Shown here in pieces: positions 52,753 to 62,291 of a stretch of DNA of 64,000 bases; position 1 is the stretch's first letter; every line of letters begins with the position of its first letter. Below the pieces are notes generated by a model. The model made no database searches. It saw nothing but the letters and a program-made list of their open reading frames with translations, and had not been told where the DNA came from. The DNA lies in NCBI RefSeq assembly GCF_014281125.1, contig NZ_JACOEA010000001.1:310001-374000 (forward strand), written 5' to 3'. A program made the translations under genes and the position numbers. This stretch comes from Lawsonibacter celer. Lineage in GTDB: Bacteria; Bacillota; Clostridia; Oscillospirales; Oscillospiraceae.

Positions 52753-53682
52753 ATGCGCGTACTGGGGATTGACACGAGCAACTATACCACCTCCGCGGCG
52801 GTGTTTGACGGGGTAGAGGGTGAAAATACCGGCCGCCTGCTGGAGGTACGCCCCGGGGAATTAGGGCTTCGCCAGTCAGATGCGCTGTTTCAGCACGTGA
52901 AGCAGCTGCCTGGCTGTTTTGCTCAGCTCCACCAGGCCGGCTGGCTGGATGGTCTGGCCGCCGTAGGTGCCAGCACCCGACCCCGCGCGGTGGAGGACTC
53001 TTATATGCCCTGCTTTTTGGCGGGGGAGAGCCAGGGGCGCGTATTGGCAGATGTGCTGGGCGTACCATTTTGCCCGGTGTCCCACCAGCAGGGGCACATC
53101 GCCGCCGCCGCCTGGTCGGCAGGCCGGCTGGAACTGCTGGATGCGCCGATGCTGGCTTGGCATCTGTCCGGCGGCACCACCGAGCTGCTCTATGTAGAGC
53201 CGGATGGGAGCAATGTGAGGGCCGAGCGGATCGGCGGCACCAGCGACATCTCCGCCGGGCAGCTCATTGACCGTACCGGCGTGCTTCTGAGTCTGGACTT
53301 TCCGGCGGGAAGGGCCCTGGACGAGCTGGCAATGCGAGGAGCGCCCTGTAAAGGGTATCCGGTCAAGTGCAGCGAACTGACCTTCTCCCTGTCTGGAATG
53401 GAAAATCAGGTAAAGGCGAGGGCGGCCCAGGGGGAACCCCGGGAGAATGTGGCCCGGTTCGCGCTGGAGACAGTCGTGCGGACCGTATGCCGCGTGACAG
53501 CTGCTGCGTTGGAGCGCTTTCCGGGCCTGCCGGTGCTGTGTTCGGGTGGGGTGGCAGCCAACCGCCTGCTGCGGGAACGGCTGCACCATGCGGTGTTTGC
53601 TCAGCCCGGGTATTCCACGGATAACGCCATGGGCGTGGCGGTTTTAACCTGGAGGCAGTTGAGAGAGGCGGGGAAGTGTTGA
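52753..53682 (+). CDS. TsaD-like (Kae1/peptidase M22 family) ASKHA protein, paralogue type
   Basis: 309 residues from ATG 52753. Starts MRVLGIDTSNYTTSAAVFDG (ASKHA phosphate-1 motif); metal site HQQGH in CPVSHQQGHIAAAAWSAG (about 112-129); WHLSGGTTELLYV (phosphate-2, about 137-149); PVLCSGGVAANRLLRERL near 260. TsaD proper (about 340 residues) makes t6A in tRNA; this shorter clostridial version, encoded beside nusB-xseA, is usually separate from the true TsaD. Function not established. It overlaps xseA by 7 nt. Confidence 0.85.
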   Translation: MRVLGIDTSNYTTSAAVFDGVEGENTGRLLEVRPGELGLRQSDALFQHVKQLPGCFAQLHQAGWLDGLAAVGASTRPRAVEDSYMPCFLAGESQGRVLADVLGVPFCPVSHQQGHIAAAAWSAGRLELLDAPMLAWHLSGGTTELLYVEPDGSNVRAERIGGTSDISAGQLIDRTGVLLSLDFPAGRALDELAMRGAPCKGYPVKCSELTFSLSGMENQVKARAAQGEPRENVARFALETVVRTVCRVTAAALERFPGLPVLCSGGVAANRLLRERLHHAVFAQPGYSTDNAMGVAVLTWRQLREAGKC

Positions 53683-54875
53683 TCGGACAAGAGCAGATTT
53701 ACAGTGTCTCCCAGGTAAACCAGTATATTAAGGGCCTGCTGGACCGTGATCGGGTGCTGGCCGGCCTTTTTGTGCGGGGAGAGATCTCCAACTACAAGGT
53801 CTATCCCTCAGGGCACCATTATTTCTCCCTGAAGGACGAGTCGGGGGCTATTCGGTGCGTCATGTTCCGGCGGGAGGCCATGGGGCTGCGCTTTCGCCCA
53901 GAGAACGGCATGAAGGTGATTGCCTTCGGTCGGGTGGCGGTGTTTCCACGGGATGGGCAGTACCAGCTCTATTGCGGGGAACTCACCCCCGACGGGGTGG
54001 GGGACCTGCATGTGGCTTTTGAGCAGCTGAAGTCCAAGCTGTACCAAGAGGGCCTTTTTGACCCGACCCATAAAAAGCCCCTGCCGCGTTTTCCGGGGCG
54101 GATCGCCCTGATTACCTCCTCTGCGGGCGCTGCGGTGCGGGACATGATCCGTATTCTGGGGGCCCGCTGGCCTATGGCGCAGGTCCTGGTTCTGCCGGTC
54201 CGGGTACAGGGGACGGAGGCTCCCGGCGAGCTGTGCGCCGCCATCGCCTGGGCCAACCGCTATCAGGTGGCTGATTTGATCATTACCGGCCGGGGCGGCG
54301 GCTCCATGGAGGACTTGTGGGCCTTCAATGATGAGCAGGTGGCCCGGACCATCTATGCCTCGCATATCCCGGTGATTTCAGCCGTGGGACATGAACCGGA
54401 TGTAACCATAGCGGATTTTGTGGCCGATCTGCGGGCGGCTACGCCTTCCAATGCAGCGGAGTTGGCGGTTCCGGATCAAAATGAGCTCTATGCTCAGCTG
54501 GAACAGCTGGGGCGGCGGCTGGGGAAGGCGATATCCCACCGGCTTGAGGGCGCACGGGCGGAGCTGGCGCGCGCTGAGGACTGCCGCGCCCTGCGCAGCC
54601 CCCTGCGCTATCTGGATGAGAAGCGTCAGTTGTTGGACTATCAGCAGACCCGTCTGGCCCATGGCCTGTCCGCCTCTGTGGGTCGGGAGCGGGAGCATTT
54701 TGCCCGCCTGGCCGCCGCGCTGGACGCAATGAGCCCGTTGAAGGTGCTCAGCCGCGGGTACGCAATCCCGCGCAGAGAGGACGGAGCGGTGGTCCGTTCC
54801 GTGAGGGAGGCCGCAGCTGGAGACCGGCTGGAGCTGCAGCTGTCAGACGGAAAGCTGGACTGTGAAGTGCAGTGA
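53676..54875 (+). CDS. xseA: Exodeoxyribonuclease VII large subunit
   Basis: 399 residues. N-terminal OB fold (about 5-100; YSVSQVNQYIKGLLDRDRVL, GEISNYKVYPSGHHYFSLKD), catalytic domain with RIALITSSAGAAVRDMIRI (about 140-158) and GRGGGSMEDLWAFNDEQVAR (about 205-224), then a coiled-coil tail. It degrades single-stranded DNA with XseB. Start GTG 53676 or TTG 53679, overlapping the previous gene. Confidence 0.95.
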   Translation: MLIGQEQIYSVSQVNQYIKGLLDRDRVLAGLFVRGEISNYKVYPSGHHYFSLKDESGAIRCVMFRREAMGLRFRPENGMKVIAFGRVAVFPRDGQYQLYCGELTPDGVGDLHVAFEQLKSKLYQEGLFDPTHKKPLPRFPGRIALITSSAGAAVRDMIRILGARWPMAQVLVLPVRVQGTEAPGELCAAIAWANRYQVADLIITGRGGGSMEDLWAFNDEQVARTIYASHIPVISAVGHEPDVTIADFVADLRAATPSNAAELAVPDQNELYAQLEQLGRRLGKAISHRLEGARAELARAEDCRALRSPLRYLDEKRQLLDYQQTRLAHGLSASVGREREHFARLAAALDAMSPLKVLSRGYAIPRREDGAVVRSVREAAAGDRLELQLSDGKLDCEVQ

Positions 54876-54917
54876 GCACGTAGAAAAGACGGCGGTCCTG
54901 AGAAAGGATGTTAGTAT

Positions 54918-55151
54918 ATGGCAGAGAAGAAGTGGAGCTTTGAGCAGGCAATGGCCCGTCTGGAAGAGATTGTGCGTCAGCTGGAGCAGGGGGACGCCCC
55001 CCTGGATCAGGCTCTGGCGCTTTTTGAAGAGGGGACCGGCCTGATAAAAAAATGCTCCGGCATGCTCGACAAGGCGGAGCAGAAGGTGAGCAAGCTGTTG
55101 GCCGGACCGGACGGCGCGCCGGAGGAACAGCCCATGGAGGGAGAGATTTGA
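54918..55151 (+). CDS. xseB: Exodeoxyribonuclease VII small subunit
   Basis: 77 residues: [20 protein letters not shown] and [18 protein letters not shown] are diagnostic. Coiled-coil partner of XseA, 42 nt after it; ispA follows after 2 nt. Confidence 0.95.
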   Translation: MAEKKWSFEQAMARLEEIVRQLEQGDAPLDQALALFEEGTGLIKKCSGMLDKAEQKVSKLLAGPDGAPEEQPMEGEI

Positions 55152-55153
55152 CC

Positions 55154-56035
55154 ATGACCTGTGCGCAGAGACTGCAGGGCCACCGTGAGCGGGTGGAGGC
55201 TTGGCTGAAAAACTGTTTTGACGGACGGGAGCCCAGGGGGGATCTCTATGACGCCATGCGGTATAGTCTGCTGGCTGGTGGAAAACGGATCCGTCCCGTG
55301 CTGTTAATGGAGGTCTGCCGCATGTGCGGCGGAGCGCCGGAGCAGGCGTTGCCCCTTGCAGGGGCGATTGAAATGGTGCATACCTATTCCCTGATCCATG
55401 ACGACCTTCCCTGTATGGACGACGACGATCTGCGCCGGGGCCGCCCCACCAATCACAAGGTATACGGCGAGGCCACCGCGGTGCTGGCGGGCGATGCTCT
55501 GCTGACTGCTGCCTTTGAGACCGTACTGGCGCGGGAGACCGATCTGCCTGCCCAGCGGGTGCTGGAGGCCGCCGACTGCCTAGGGCGCGCAGCCGGAGCC
55601 AGAGGTATGGTGGGCGGACAGATTTTGGATATGGCGGGCGAGGGCCATGCCTTGGGCTTAGCTGAAATAGAAGAGCTGCAGCGGCTCAAAACAGGCGCGC
55701 TGATTATGGCGGCGGCGGAGATGGGATGCATTGCGGCGGGCGGCACGGAGCTGCAGCGCGCTGCAGTGCGCCATTATGCGGAGCGTCTGGGACTGGCGTT
55801 CCAGGTGCGGGACGATATCCTGGATGTGATCGGGGACGAGGCGACGCTAGGAAAGTCCGTGGGCTCGGATGTGAAAAGTGAAAAAAGCACGTTTGTCACG
55901 CTGAAGGGGCTGGACGCCTGCCGCACACTGGTGGAGCAGCTGACCGAAGAAGCAAAGCAGGCGCTTTCCGTCTTCGGCGCGGAGGCTGATGCCCTGTGCT
56001 GGCTGGCGGATTCTCTCTCCCAACGGGAGAGTTAG
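55154..56035 (+). CDS. ispA: Farnesyl diphosphate synthase (polyprenyl synthetase)
   Basis: 293 residues from ATG 55154. First Asp-rich motif DDLPCMDDDDLRRGRPTNH (about 82-100), GGKRIRPVLL (about 41-50), second motif FQVRDDILDVIGDEATLGK (about 216-234). It condenses IPP with DMAPP/GPP. Linked to dxs downstream, so this locus feeds isoprenoid synthesis for undecaprenyl phosphate and quinones. ATG is 2 nt after the xseB stop. Confidence 0.94.
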   Translation: MTCAQRLQGHRERVEAWLKNCFDGREPRGDLYDAMRYSLLAGGKRIRPVLLMEVCRMCGGAPEQALPLAGAIEMVHTYSLIHDDLPCMDDDDLRRGRPTNHKVYGEATAVLAGDALLTAAFETVLARETDLPAQRVLEAADCLGRAAGARGMVGGQILDMAGEGHALGLAEIEELQRLKTGALIMAAAEMGCIAAGGTELQRAAVRHYAERLGLAFQVRDDILDVIGDEATLGKSVGSDVKSEKSTFVTLKGLDACRTLVEQLTEEAKQALSVFGAEADALCWLADSLSQRES

Positions 56036-56057
56036 AGCCACAGAAGGAGTTTTCGCA

Positions 56058-56519
56058 ATGAAAAATGCGGTTGAGTTTCTCACTGGAAATCTGATTCTGA
56101 ATCTGTCAATTGTGGCTTGGGCACTGGCGCAGATTATTAAATTTGTGGTCACATTGGTCACAAAGCGTAAGCTGGACTTTCGCCACATGTTTTCTAGCGG
56201 TGGGATGCCCAGCTCTCATTCATCTTTTGTCAGCGCCTGTGCCTCGTCCATGGGATATATGTATGGATGGACCTCGCCCCACTTTACGCTGGCTGCGGTA
56301 GTGGCAATTGTAGTCATGTATGATGCGGCCAATGTACGCCATGCGGCGGGGGAGCAGGCCAAAATTCTGAATTATATTATGGACCATTGGACGGAAATGA
56401 AGCCTGCGCTTTTCGGAAAAGAATTAAAGGAGCTTCTGGGACATACCCCTTTGCAGGTGTTTGCGGGGTGTCTCCTGGGAATCTGTGTAGGACTTTTAGG
56501 CGCGTGGCGCTTTGCATAA
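56058..56519 (+). CDS. Divergent PAP2-family membrane protein
   Basis: 153 residues from ATG 56058 (GAAGGAG upstream). Membrane segments at about 12-30, 69-90 and 132-149; SSGGMPSSHSSFVSACASSM (about 47-66) carries the SGGxPSSH phosphatase-like motif and YDAANVRHAAGEQAKILN (about 92-109) the family arginine-histidine motif. YuiD-like divergent PAP2 proteins may dephosphorylate lipid phosphates such as isoprenyl phosphates, consistent with the ispA-dxs location. Confidence 0.88.
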   Translation: MKNAVEFLTGNLILNLSIVAWALAQIIKFVVTLVTKRKLDFRHMFSSGGMPSSHSSFVSACASSMGYMYGWTSPHFTLAAVVAIVVMYDAANVRHAAGEQAKILNYIMDHWTEMKPALFGKELKELLGHTPLQVFAGCLLGICVGLLGAWRFA

Positions 56520-56550
56520 AAAACCGGCCGGATGCCGGGAGGTGTTTTCC

Positions 56551-58419
56551 ATTCTGAATTTAGATGAATTCAATGATGATCTCAGCGCCCTGAGTGACGG
56601 GGAAGCGGCAGAGCTGTGCCAGCTGCTGCGGGCGCGGCTGATTGATACGGTCTCCCATACTGGCGGCCACTTGGCCTCAAGCTTGGGTGCGGTGGAGATG
56701 ATTGTAGCCATTCACCGGGTTTTTCAAACAGGGCAGGACCGCTTGGTATTCGATGTGGGCCACCAGTGTTATGCTCATAAGATCCTCACCGGGCGAAACC
56801 AGGCGATGGAAACGCTGCGCACCTTTGGCGGGATCGCTGGGTTTCCAAAGCCCTCTGAGAGCGTGTGTGACGCCTTTGTGGCGGGGCATGCGTCCAACTC
56901 GGTTTCTGTGGCGATTGGAATGGCAAGGGCAAGAACTTTACAGCATCAGAATTACCATGTGCTGGCACTGCTGGGAGATGGAGCGCTTTCCGGCGGGTTG
57001 GCCTATGAAGGTCTCTCCGATGCAGGGGACAGCAAGGAGCCACTGATCGTCATTTTGAACGACAACGGCATGTCCATCACAAAAAGTGTTGGCGGCGTCG
57101 CTGACCATCTCGCGCGGCAGAGGCTGAAGCCTCAATATCTGCGCTTTAAAAAAGCCTATCATAAGGTTTTAAATATTCTGCCCTTGGGAGGATACTTATA
57201 CCGATTCAACCACAAGGTAAAGACCGCAATCAAAGAGTCTCTGCTTCCCTGTAGCATGTTCGAAGATATGGGCTTTACCTATTTGGGACCGGTGGATGGC
57301 CACGACGTAAAGGGGCTGACCCGGCTGTTGGGATATGCCAAGGAACTAAATGGCCCTGTATTGCTCCATGTAAGGACTATAAAGGGAAAGGGATATACGC
57401 CTGCAGAGCGCAATCCAGATCAATTCCACGGAGTCGGACGCTTCTGTGTGGAGACGGGGGAGCCGCTCAAGTCCTCTGGAGAAAACTTTTCTTCTGTCTT
57501 TGGTCAAACGCTCTGCCAAATGGCGGAGAAGGATAAACGGATTTGTGCCATTACAGCGGCCATGCAGGGCGGGACCGGTCTGAACGGTTTTGCCCACCAG
57601 TTCCCGGAGCGTTTTTTTGACGTTGGGATTGCGGAGGGACATGCGGTGGCTATGGCGGCTGGTATGGCAAAACAGGGGATGCGCCCTGTATTTGCAGTCT
57701 ACTCGACTTTTTTGCAGAGGGCGTATGACATGCTCATTCATGACATCGCGCTTCAGCAGCTCCATGTAGTGCTTGCCGTGGATCGGGCGGGATTGGTCGG
57801 AGAAGATGGAGAGACCCATCACGGCGTATTTGACGCGGCGTTTTTGGACACCATTCCTGGAATGACGGTGCTCTGTCCCAGCAGCTTTGCGGAGATGCGC
57901 TCCATGATGGCCTATGCGATTGAACAGGTGAAAGGGCCGGTGGCGCTGCGCTATCCGCGCGGCGGAGAGGGAGCTTATCAGGCGGACTCCGGATGTGCGA
58001 AAAGCGTGGTTCTGCGCGCGGGAAGCCGGATTACGCTGGTGGGATATGGAATCTTGATCAACGAACTCATGGGGTGCGCCAGACGACTGGATGAGGCGGG
58101 GATTCAGGCGGAAGTGATAAAGCTAAACTGCATTACGCCTGTTGATTTAACGCTTGTTGCAGCGTCGGTCGAAAAAACAGGACGCCTGCTGATCGCAGAG
58201 GACAGCGCGGCCGGCGGCTGTGTGGGTCAGCGGATTGCCTCCGGTCTGCTGGAGCAGGGGGTTTGTCCAAAGCGCATGGCGCTGGTGAATACCGGGAATG
58301 CTTTTGTGACGCATGGCTCGGTTCCACAGCTGTGGCGGCAGTGCGGGCTGGACGGAGAGAGTTTATATCATAAGGCTTTGGAGGTCTGTGGCCATGGCGG
58401 TGACGAAGAAAAGGCTTGA
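56551..58419 (+). CDS. dxs: 1-deoxy-D-xylulose-5-phosphate synthase
   Basis: 622 residues if translation starts at ATT 56551. Dxs motifs: DTVSHTGGHLASSLGAVEM, FDVGHQCYAHKILTGR, TPP site GDGALSGGLAYEGLSDAG with VILNDNGMSI, transketolase-like RAGLVGEDGETHHGVFDAAF. It makes DXP from pyruvate and GAP, first step of the MEP pathway. No ATG exists near the expected N-terminus: GGGAGGTG (56537-56544) is followed after six bases by ATT CTG AAT; the nearest conventional choices are GTG 56542, inside that ribosome site, and TTG 56512, lacking one. Homologues begin close to the ATT. Confidence 0.93.
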   Translation: MLNLDEFNDDLSALSDGEAAELCQLLRARLIDTVSHTGGHLASSLGAVEMIVAIHRVFQTGQDRLVFDVGHQCYAHKILTGRNQAMETLRTFGGIAGFPKPSESVCDAFVAGHASNSVSVAIGMARARTLQHQNYHVLALLGDGALSGGLAYEGLSDAGDSKEPLIVILNDNGMSITKSVGGVADHLARQRLKPQYLRFKKAYHKVLNILPLGGYLYRFNHKVKTAIKESLLPCSMFEDMGFTYLGPVDGHDVKGLTRLLGYAKELNGPVLLHVRTIKGKGYTPAERNPDQFHGVGRFCVETGEPLKSSGENFSSVFGQTLCQMAEKDKRICAITAAMQGGTGLNGFAHQFPERFFDVGIAEGHAVAMAAGMAKQGMRPVFAVYSTFLQRAYDMLIHDIALQQLHVVLAVDRAGLVGEDGETHHGVFDAAFLDTIPGMTVLCPSSFAEMRSMMAYAIEQVKGPVALRYPRGGEGAYQADSGCAKSVVLRAGSRITLVGYGILINELMGCARRLDEAGIQAEVIKLNCITPVDLTLVAASVEKTGRLLIAEDSAAGGCVGQRIASGLLEQGVCPKRMALVNTGNAFVTHGSVPQLWRQCGLDGESLYHKALEVCGHGGDEEKA

Positions 58420-59212
58420 TATCCTGCTGGTAGAGCGTGGAATGGCGGAAAGCCGACAGCGGGCTCAGGCGGTCATCATGAGCGGCCAGGTCTATGTAAG
58501 GGGTCAGAAGGTGGATAAGGCCGGTACGCCGGTGGAGGAGAACGACCCCATTGAGGTAAAGGGCCAGACGCTGGCATACGTGAGCCGTGGGGGGCTCAAG
58601 CTGGAGAAAGCCCTGAAGGTATTCCGGGGGATTGATCTAAAGGGAGTTCACGCTATAGACGCGGGGGCCTCTACTGGGGGATTCACAGACTGTATGCTGC
58701 AAAACGGTGCGGAAAAAGTGTATGCGGTGGATGTGGGATACGGCCAATTGGCCTGGAGTCTGCGCAGCGATCCCCGCGTCGTGTGCATGGAGCGCACCAA
58801 CGTGCGTTATCTTACGGCGGAGCAGATTGCAGAGCCGCTGGACTTCGGCACGGTGGATGTCTCCTTTATCTCCCTGAAGCTTATCCTGCCGGCGCTGCGG
58901 GGCATCCTCAGACCGGGGGGCCAGGTCGTGTGTCTGGTGAAGCCTCAATTTGAGGCCGGAAGGGAAAAGGTGGGCAAAAAAGGCGTTGTCCGGGACCCGG
59001 CGGTCCACCTGGAAGTGCTGGAACGGTTTCTGGAGCATGCCAAAGAGGCGGATTTCTCTGTAAAGGAAATGACCTTTTCGCCAATACGAGGGCCGGAAGG
59101 GAATATTGAGTATTTGGGCCACTTGACGGCAGGCGCAGGGGAGACCTGGAAGGGAGACCTCGAGGCCCTGGTGAAAGAATCACACCGGGAGCTGGAGGGA
59201 GGTGTGCAATGA
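58394..59212 (+). CDS. tlyA: TlyA-family rRNA (cytidine-2'-O)-methyltransferase
   Basis: 272 residues from ATG 58394, overlapping dxs by 26 nt. S4 RNA-binding domain (about 4-62; KKRLDILLVERGMAESRQRA, GQVYVRGQKVDKAG), then an FtsJ-like SAM domain with AIDAGASTGGFTDCMLQNGA (about 84-103) and VSFISLKLILPAL. Such proteins 2'-O-methylate 16S/23S rRNA; older annotation calls them hemolysin A. Standard position between dxs and nadK. Confidence 0.93.
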   Translation: MAVTKKRLDILLVERGMAESRQRAQAVIMSGQVYVRGQKVDKAGTPVEENDPIEVKGQTLAYVSRGGLKLEKALKVFRGIDLKGVHAIDAGASTGGFTDCMLQNGAEKVYAVDVGYGQLAWSLRSDPRVVCMERTNVRYLTAEQIAEPLDFGTVDVSFISLKLILPALRGILRPGGQVVCLVKPQFEAGREKVGKKGVVRDPAVHLEVLERFLEHAKEADFSVKEMTFSPIRGPEGNIEYLGHLTAGAGETWKGDLEALVKESHRELEGGVQ

Positions 59213-60072
59213 AAGTAGTGCTGTGTCCAAACCCATACCGGGACCGCGGACTGAAGGCGGCACGGTCTGCGGAACGGATTTTGAAGAATGCCGGCGTAGA
59301 GAGCGTCATGTGTCTGCCCTTTGCCGTGGAGGGGAATGGCGTCGACCTGCCGAAGCAGGTGGAGCTCAAGGATACCAGAACCGAGCTGAAACATGCGGAT
59401 ATGCTGATCTGCTTTGGCGGCGATGGGACTATCCTGCATGCGGCCAAGGATGCCAGCGTGTGCGGTGTGCCGATTCTGGGAGTCAATTTAGGAACCATGG
59501 GATTTATGGCGGAACTGGAGCAGAGTGAATTATCTCTCCTTTCGAAAATCGCAGTGGGGAAATATACGATAGAGCCCCGCGTAATGATCGATGTGTCGGT
59601 TCTGCGAGATGGGAAATCCGTGTTTTCTGAGTTGGCGTTTAACGACGCGGCGATTACAAAGGGCGCGGTGGCGCGTATGGTGGAATTGGAAATCTACGGA
59701 GATCATGTGCAGATCGCCAGCTTTTCTGCCGATGGAGTGGTGATCTGTACGCCGACCGGATCGACCGCCTATTCCATGTCAGCGGGCGGCCCGATTGTGG
59801 AGCCGACGGCAGAAAACATCATTGTCACGCCCATCTGCCCACACGCGCTCTCCGCCCGGTCCTTTGTGCTGGGGAGTGAGCGGCAGGTGGCTGTACGTCT
59901 GAAGCGGAGCAGCCGGAGGACGGCCTATTTATCGGTGGATGGGGGCCGGGCCTTTCATCTGACCGGCAGAGATACCGTGGAGCTTAAGATGTCGAAGGTT
60001 AAGACGAATTTGGTCCGGCTCATGGACCGTAGCTTCTATCAAATCCTCAACCAAAAACTCGGGAGGTCGTAA
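59209..60072 (+). CDS. nadK: NAD kinase
   Basis: 287 residues. ICFGGDGTILHAAKDASVCG (about 66-85; GGDG motif), VNLGTMGFMAELEQSEL, and NDAAITKGAVARMVELEI (about 145-162), DGVVICTPTGSTAYSMSAGG. Phosphorylates NAD to NADP. ATG overlaps the tlyA stop; argR follows after 3 nt. Confidence 0.95.
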   Translation: MKVVLCPNPYRDRGLKAARSAERILKNAGVESVMCLPFAVEGNGVDLPKQVELKDTRTELKHADMLICFGGDGTILHAAKDASVCGVPILGVNLGTMGFMAELEQSELSLLSKIAVGKYTIEPRVMIDVSVLRDGKSVFSELAFNDAAITKGAVARMVELEIYGDHVQIASFSADGVVICTPTGSTAYSMSAGGPIVEPTAENIIVTPICPHALSARSFVLGSERQVAVRLKRSSRRTAYLSVDGGRAFHLTGRDTVELKMSKVKTNLVRLMDRSFYQILNQKLGRS

Positions 60073-60075
60073 GGA

Positions 60076-60528
60076 ATGAAAGCAAAGCGCCAGCAGGAGA
60101 TTCTGCGCATTATCGAGGAGCAGGATGTAGAGACCCAGGATCAGCTGCTCAGCGAACTCCGAGCCAAGGGAATGCAGGCCACTCAGGCGACGATTTCCCG
60201 GGATATTAAAGAGCTGCATCTGGTCAAAGAGCTGACCGGCTATGGCACCTATCGGTATACGGTATCAGAGCGAAAGGCTTCGCTGAATTCAGCCGGGCGG
60301 CTGCGCACGATCTTTAAAGAGGGCGTGACCTCCTTTGATGTGGCACAGAACATTGTGGTTCTGAAGACCATGCCCGGACTTGCCTCTGCGGCCTGCGCGG
60401 CCATCGACGGCATGGAGATTTCTGATCTGGTGGGCAGTCTGGCGGGAGATGATACCGCGATCCTCATTATGCGGACCAATGAGTCCGCCCAGAATTTCTG
60501 CAATGAAATTCATAAGATGATGAAATAA
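60076..60528 (+). CDS. argR: Arginine repressor ArgR
   Basis: 150 residues: N-terminal winged helix (MKAKRQQEILRIIEEQDVET; MQATQATISRDIKELHLVKE) and C-terminal Arg-binding/hexamerisation domain (AACAAIDGMEISDLVGSLAG, GDDTAILIMRT). Controls arginine genes and often lies upstream of recN, as here (41 nt). No ARG box search was possible. Confidence 0.95.
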   Translation: MKAKRQQEILRIIEEQDVETQDQLLSELRAKGMQATQATISRDIKELHLVKELTGYGTYRYTVSERKASLNSAGRLRTIFKEGVTSFDVAQNIVVLKTMPGLASAACAAIDGMEISDLVGSLAGDDTAILIMRTNESAQNFCNEIHKMMK

Positions 60529-60569
60529 GAAACCCTGAGAGGAAATTTTGCCCGGCTGGAGGTGGGGAT

Positions 60570-62270
60570 ATGCTCTCTTTGCTCCATATTGAGAATATTG
60601 CGGTCATCGAGTCGGCAGACATTCAGTTTGACAAAGGCTTTAATGCGCTGACCGGTGAGACAGGCGCAGGAAAGTCGATCGTGGTGGACGCCATTGGCGC
60701 CATTATCGGGGAACGTACCAGCCGGGATTTAATCCGTACCGGGGCCAAATCTGCCATGGTGAGTGCCGTTTTTACCCAATTGCCTGCCCTGAGCTGGTTT
60801 GCAGAGAACGGCCTTGGGCCGGATGAGGATGGAAATTTGCTGCTGCAGAGGGAGATCCAGCCGGACGGCAAAAACATCTGCCGTCTGAACGGCAGACTGC
60901 TCACCGTCTCTCAGCTGCGGGCGCTGGGACGGCAGCTGCTCAATATTCACGGCCAGCACGACGGCCAGCAACTGCTGGATGAGCGCTGCCATCTGTCCTA
61001 TTTGGACCGGTTTGGAGGCATGGAGTCCCTGCTGGCCGCCTATCAGGAGGCCTATCAGGAGTTTCAGCGGATACTGCGGGAACGAAATGCGCTGGAGATG
61101 GATGAGGCAGAGAAATCACGGCGTATCGACAGCCTGACCTTCCAGATCGGCGAGCTGGAGCGCGCCCATCTCCAGCCGGGGGAAGACGAGGCCCTTACGG
61201 ACCGGCGAAACCTGCTGCGCAATGCGGGAAAGCTGATCGAGGCAGTGGAGGGGGCCCACGCCGCCTGCTGGGGGGATGAGGATCGGGACGGTGCGGTGTC
61301 CCTGCTGATGGAGGCCGAGCGCACCCTTTCTTCCGCCGCATCCATGAGTCCGCAGGTGTCTGCGCTTCTGGAGCAGCTGACCGAGCTGCGCTGTGCCGCC
61401 GACGATGTGGCGGAGCAGGTGCGGGATTTGCGGGACAGCTTTGACTTTGAACCGGGAGAGCTGGATGAGATTGAGGGGCGGCTGGACGTGCTCTACCGGC
61501 TGAAAAAAAAGTACGGCCCTACTGTGGAGGAAATGCTGGATTATCTGGAGCGGAGCAAAAAAGAGCTGGATGAAATTCAATTTTCCAGCGACACGATTGC
61601 CCGCCTGGAAAAAGAGCAGGCCAAAGCGCTCCAGCTGGCCAGAGAGAGGGCACAGGCTCTTTCGGAGGCCAGAAGGGCAGCGGGAGATGCGCTGCAGCAG
61701 CGCATCCAAAGCGAGCTCAAGCAGCTGGATATGCCAAAGGTGCGCTTTCAGGCGGAGTTCCAGCCCAAAGGCGGGGAATATGCGCTGGATGAGACCGGTA
61801 TGGATGAGGTTCAGTTCCTGATGTCCGCGAATGTAGGGGAGGACTTAAAACCCATTCAGAAGATTGCCTCCGGCGGCGAGTTGGCCCGCATCATGCTGGC
61901 CCTGAAAAATGTGCTGGCGGAGAATGACGACGTGACCACCCTGGTGTTTGACGAGGTGGATACCGGCGTATCCGGCCGGGCGGCCCAAAAGGTGGCGGAA
62001 AAACTGGCCGGCGTGGCCCGTACCAAGCAGGTGCTGTGCGTCACCCACTTGCCTCAGCTGGCCGCCATGGCGGATGTACATTTCTCAGTGGAAAAAGGGG
62101 AGCGCAAGGGAAGAACCTTTACAGAGGTGGAGCGGCTCTCCCGGGAGCGGCGCAAGGAAGAGCTGGCCCGGCTGACCGGCGGAGCCAGCATCACCCAGGC
62201 TCTTCTGGATGGAGCCGAAGAGCTGCTGGCGGGCGCAGAGCGGTATAAAAAGGAAATGGAACGATCCTGA
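60570..62270 (+). CDS. recN: DNA repair protein RecN
   Basis: 566 residues, SMC-like. Walker A ALTGETGAGKSIVVDAIGAI (about 26-45), NIHGQHDGQQLLDERCHLSY (about 125-144), long coiled coil (about 160-350), ABC signature IASGGELARIMLALKNVLA (about 430-448), Walker B TTLVFDEVDTGVSGRAAQKV. Acts early in double-strand break repair. GGAGGTGGGGAT precedes the ATG. Confidence 0.96.
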   Translation: MLSLLHIENIAVIESADIQFDKGFNALTGETGAGKSIVVDAIGAIIGERTSRDLIRTGAKSAMVSAVFTQLPALSWFAENGLGPDEDGNLLLQREIQPDGKNICRLNGRLLTVSQLRALGRQLLNIHGQHDGQQLLDERCHLSYLDRFGGMESLLAAYQEAYQEFQRILRERNALEMDEAEKSRRIDSLTFQIGELERAHLQPGEDEALTDRRNLLRNAGKLIEAVEGAHAACWGDEDRDGAVSLLMEAERTLSSAASMSPQVSALLEQLTELRCAADDVAEQVRDLRDSFDFEPGELDEIEGRLDVLYRLKKKYGPTVEEMLDYLERSKKELDEIQFSSDTIARLEKEQAKALQLARERAQALSEARRAAGDALQQRIQSELKQLDMPKVRFQAEFQPKGGEYALDETGMDEVQFLMSANVGEDLKPIQKIASGGELARIMLALKNVLAENDDVTTLVFDEVDTGVSGRAAQKVAEKLAGVARTKQVLCVTHLPQLAAMADVHFSVEKGERKGRTFTEVERLSRERRKEELARLTGGASITQALLDGAEELLAGAERYKKEMERS

Positions 62271-62291
62271 CCCTGCGGAGGGAGAAGTGTG

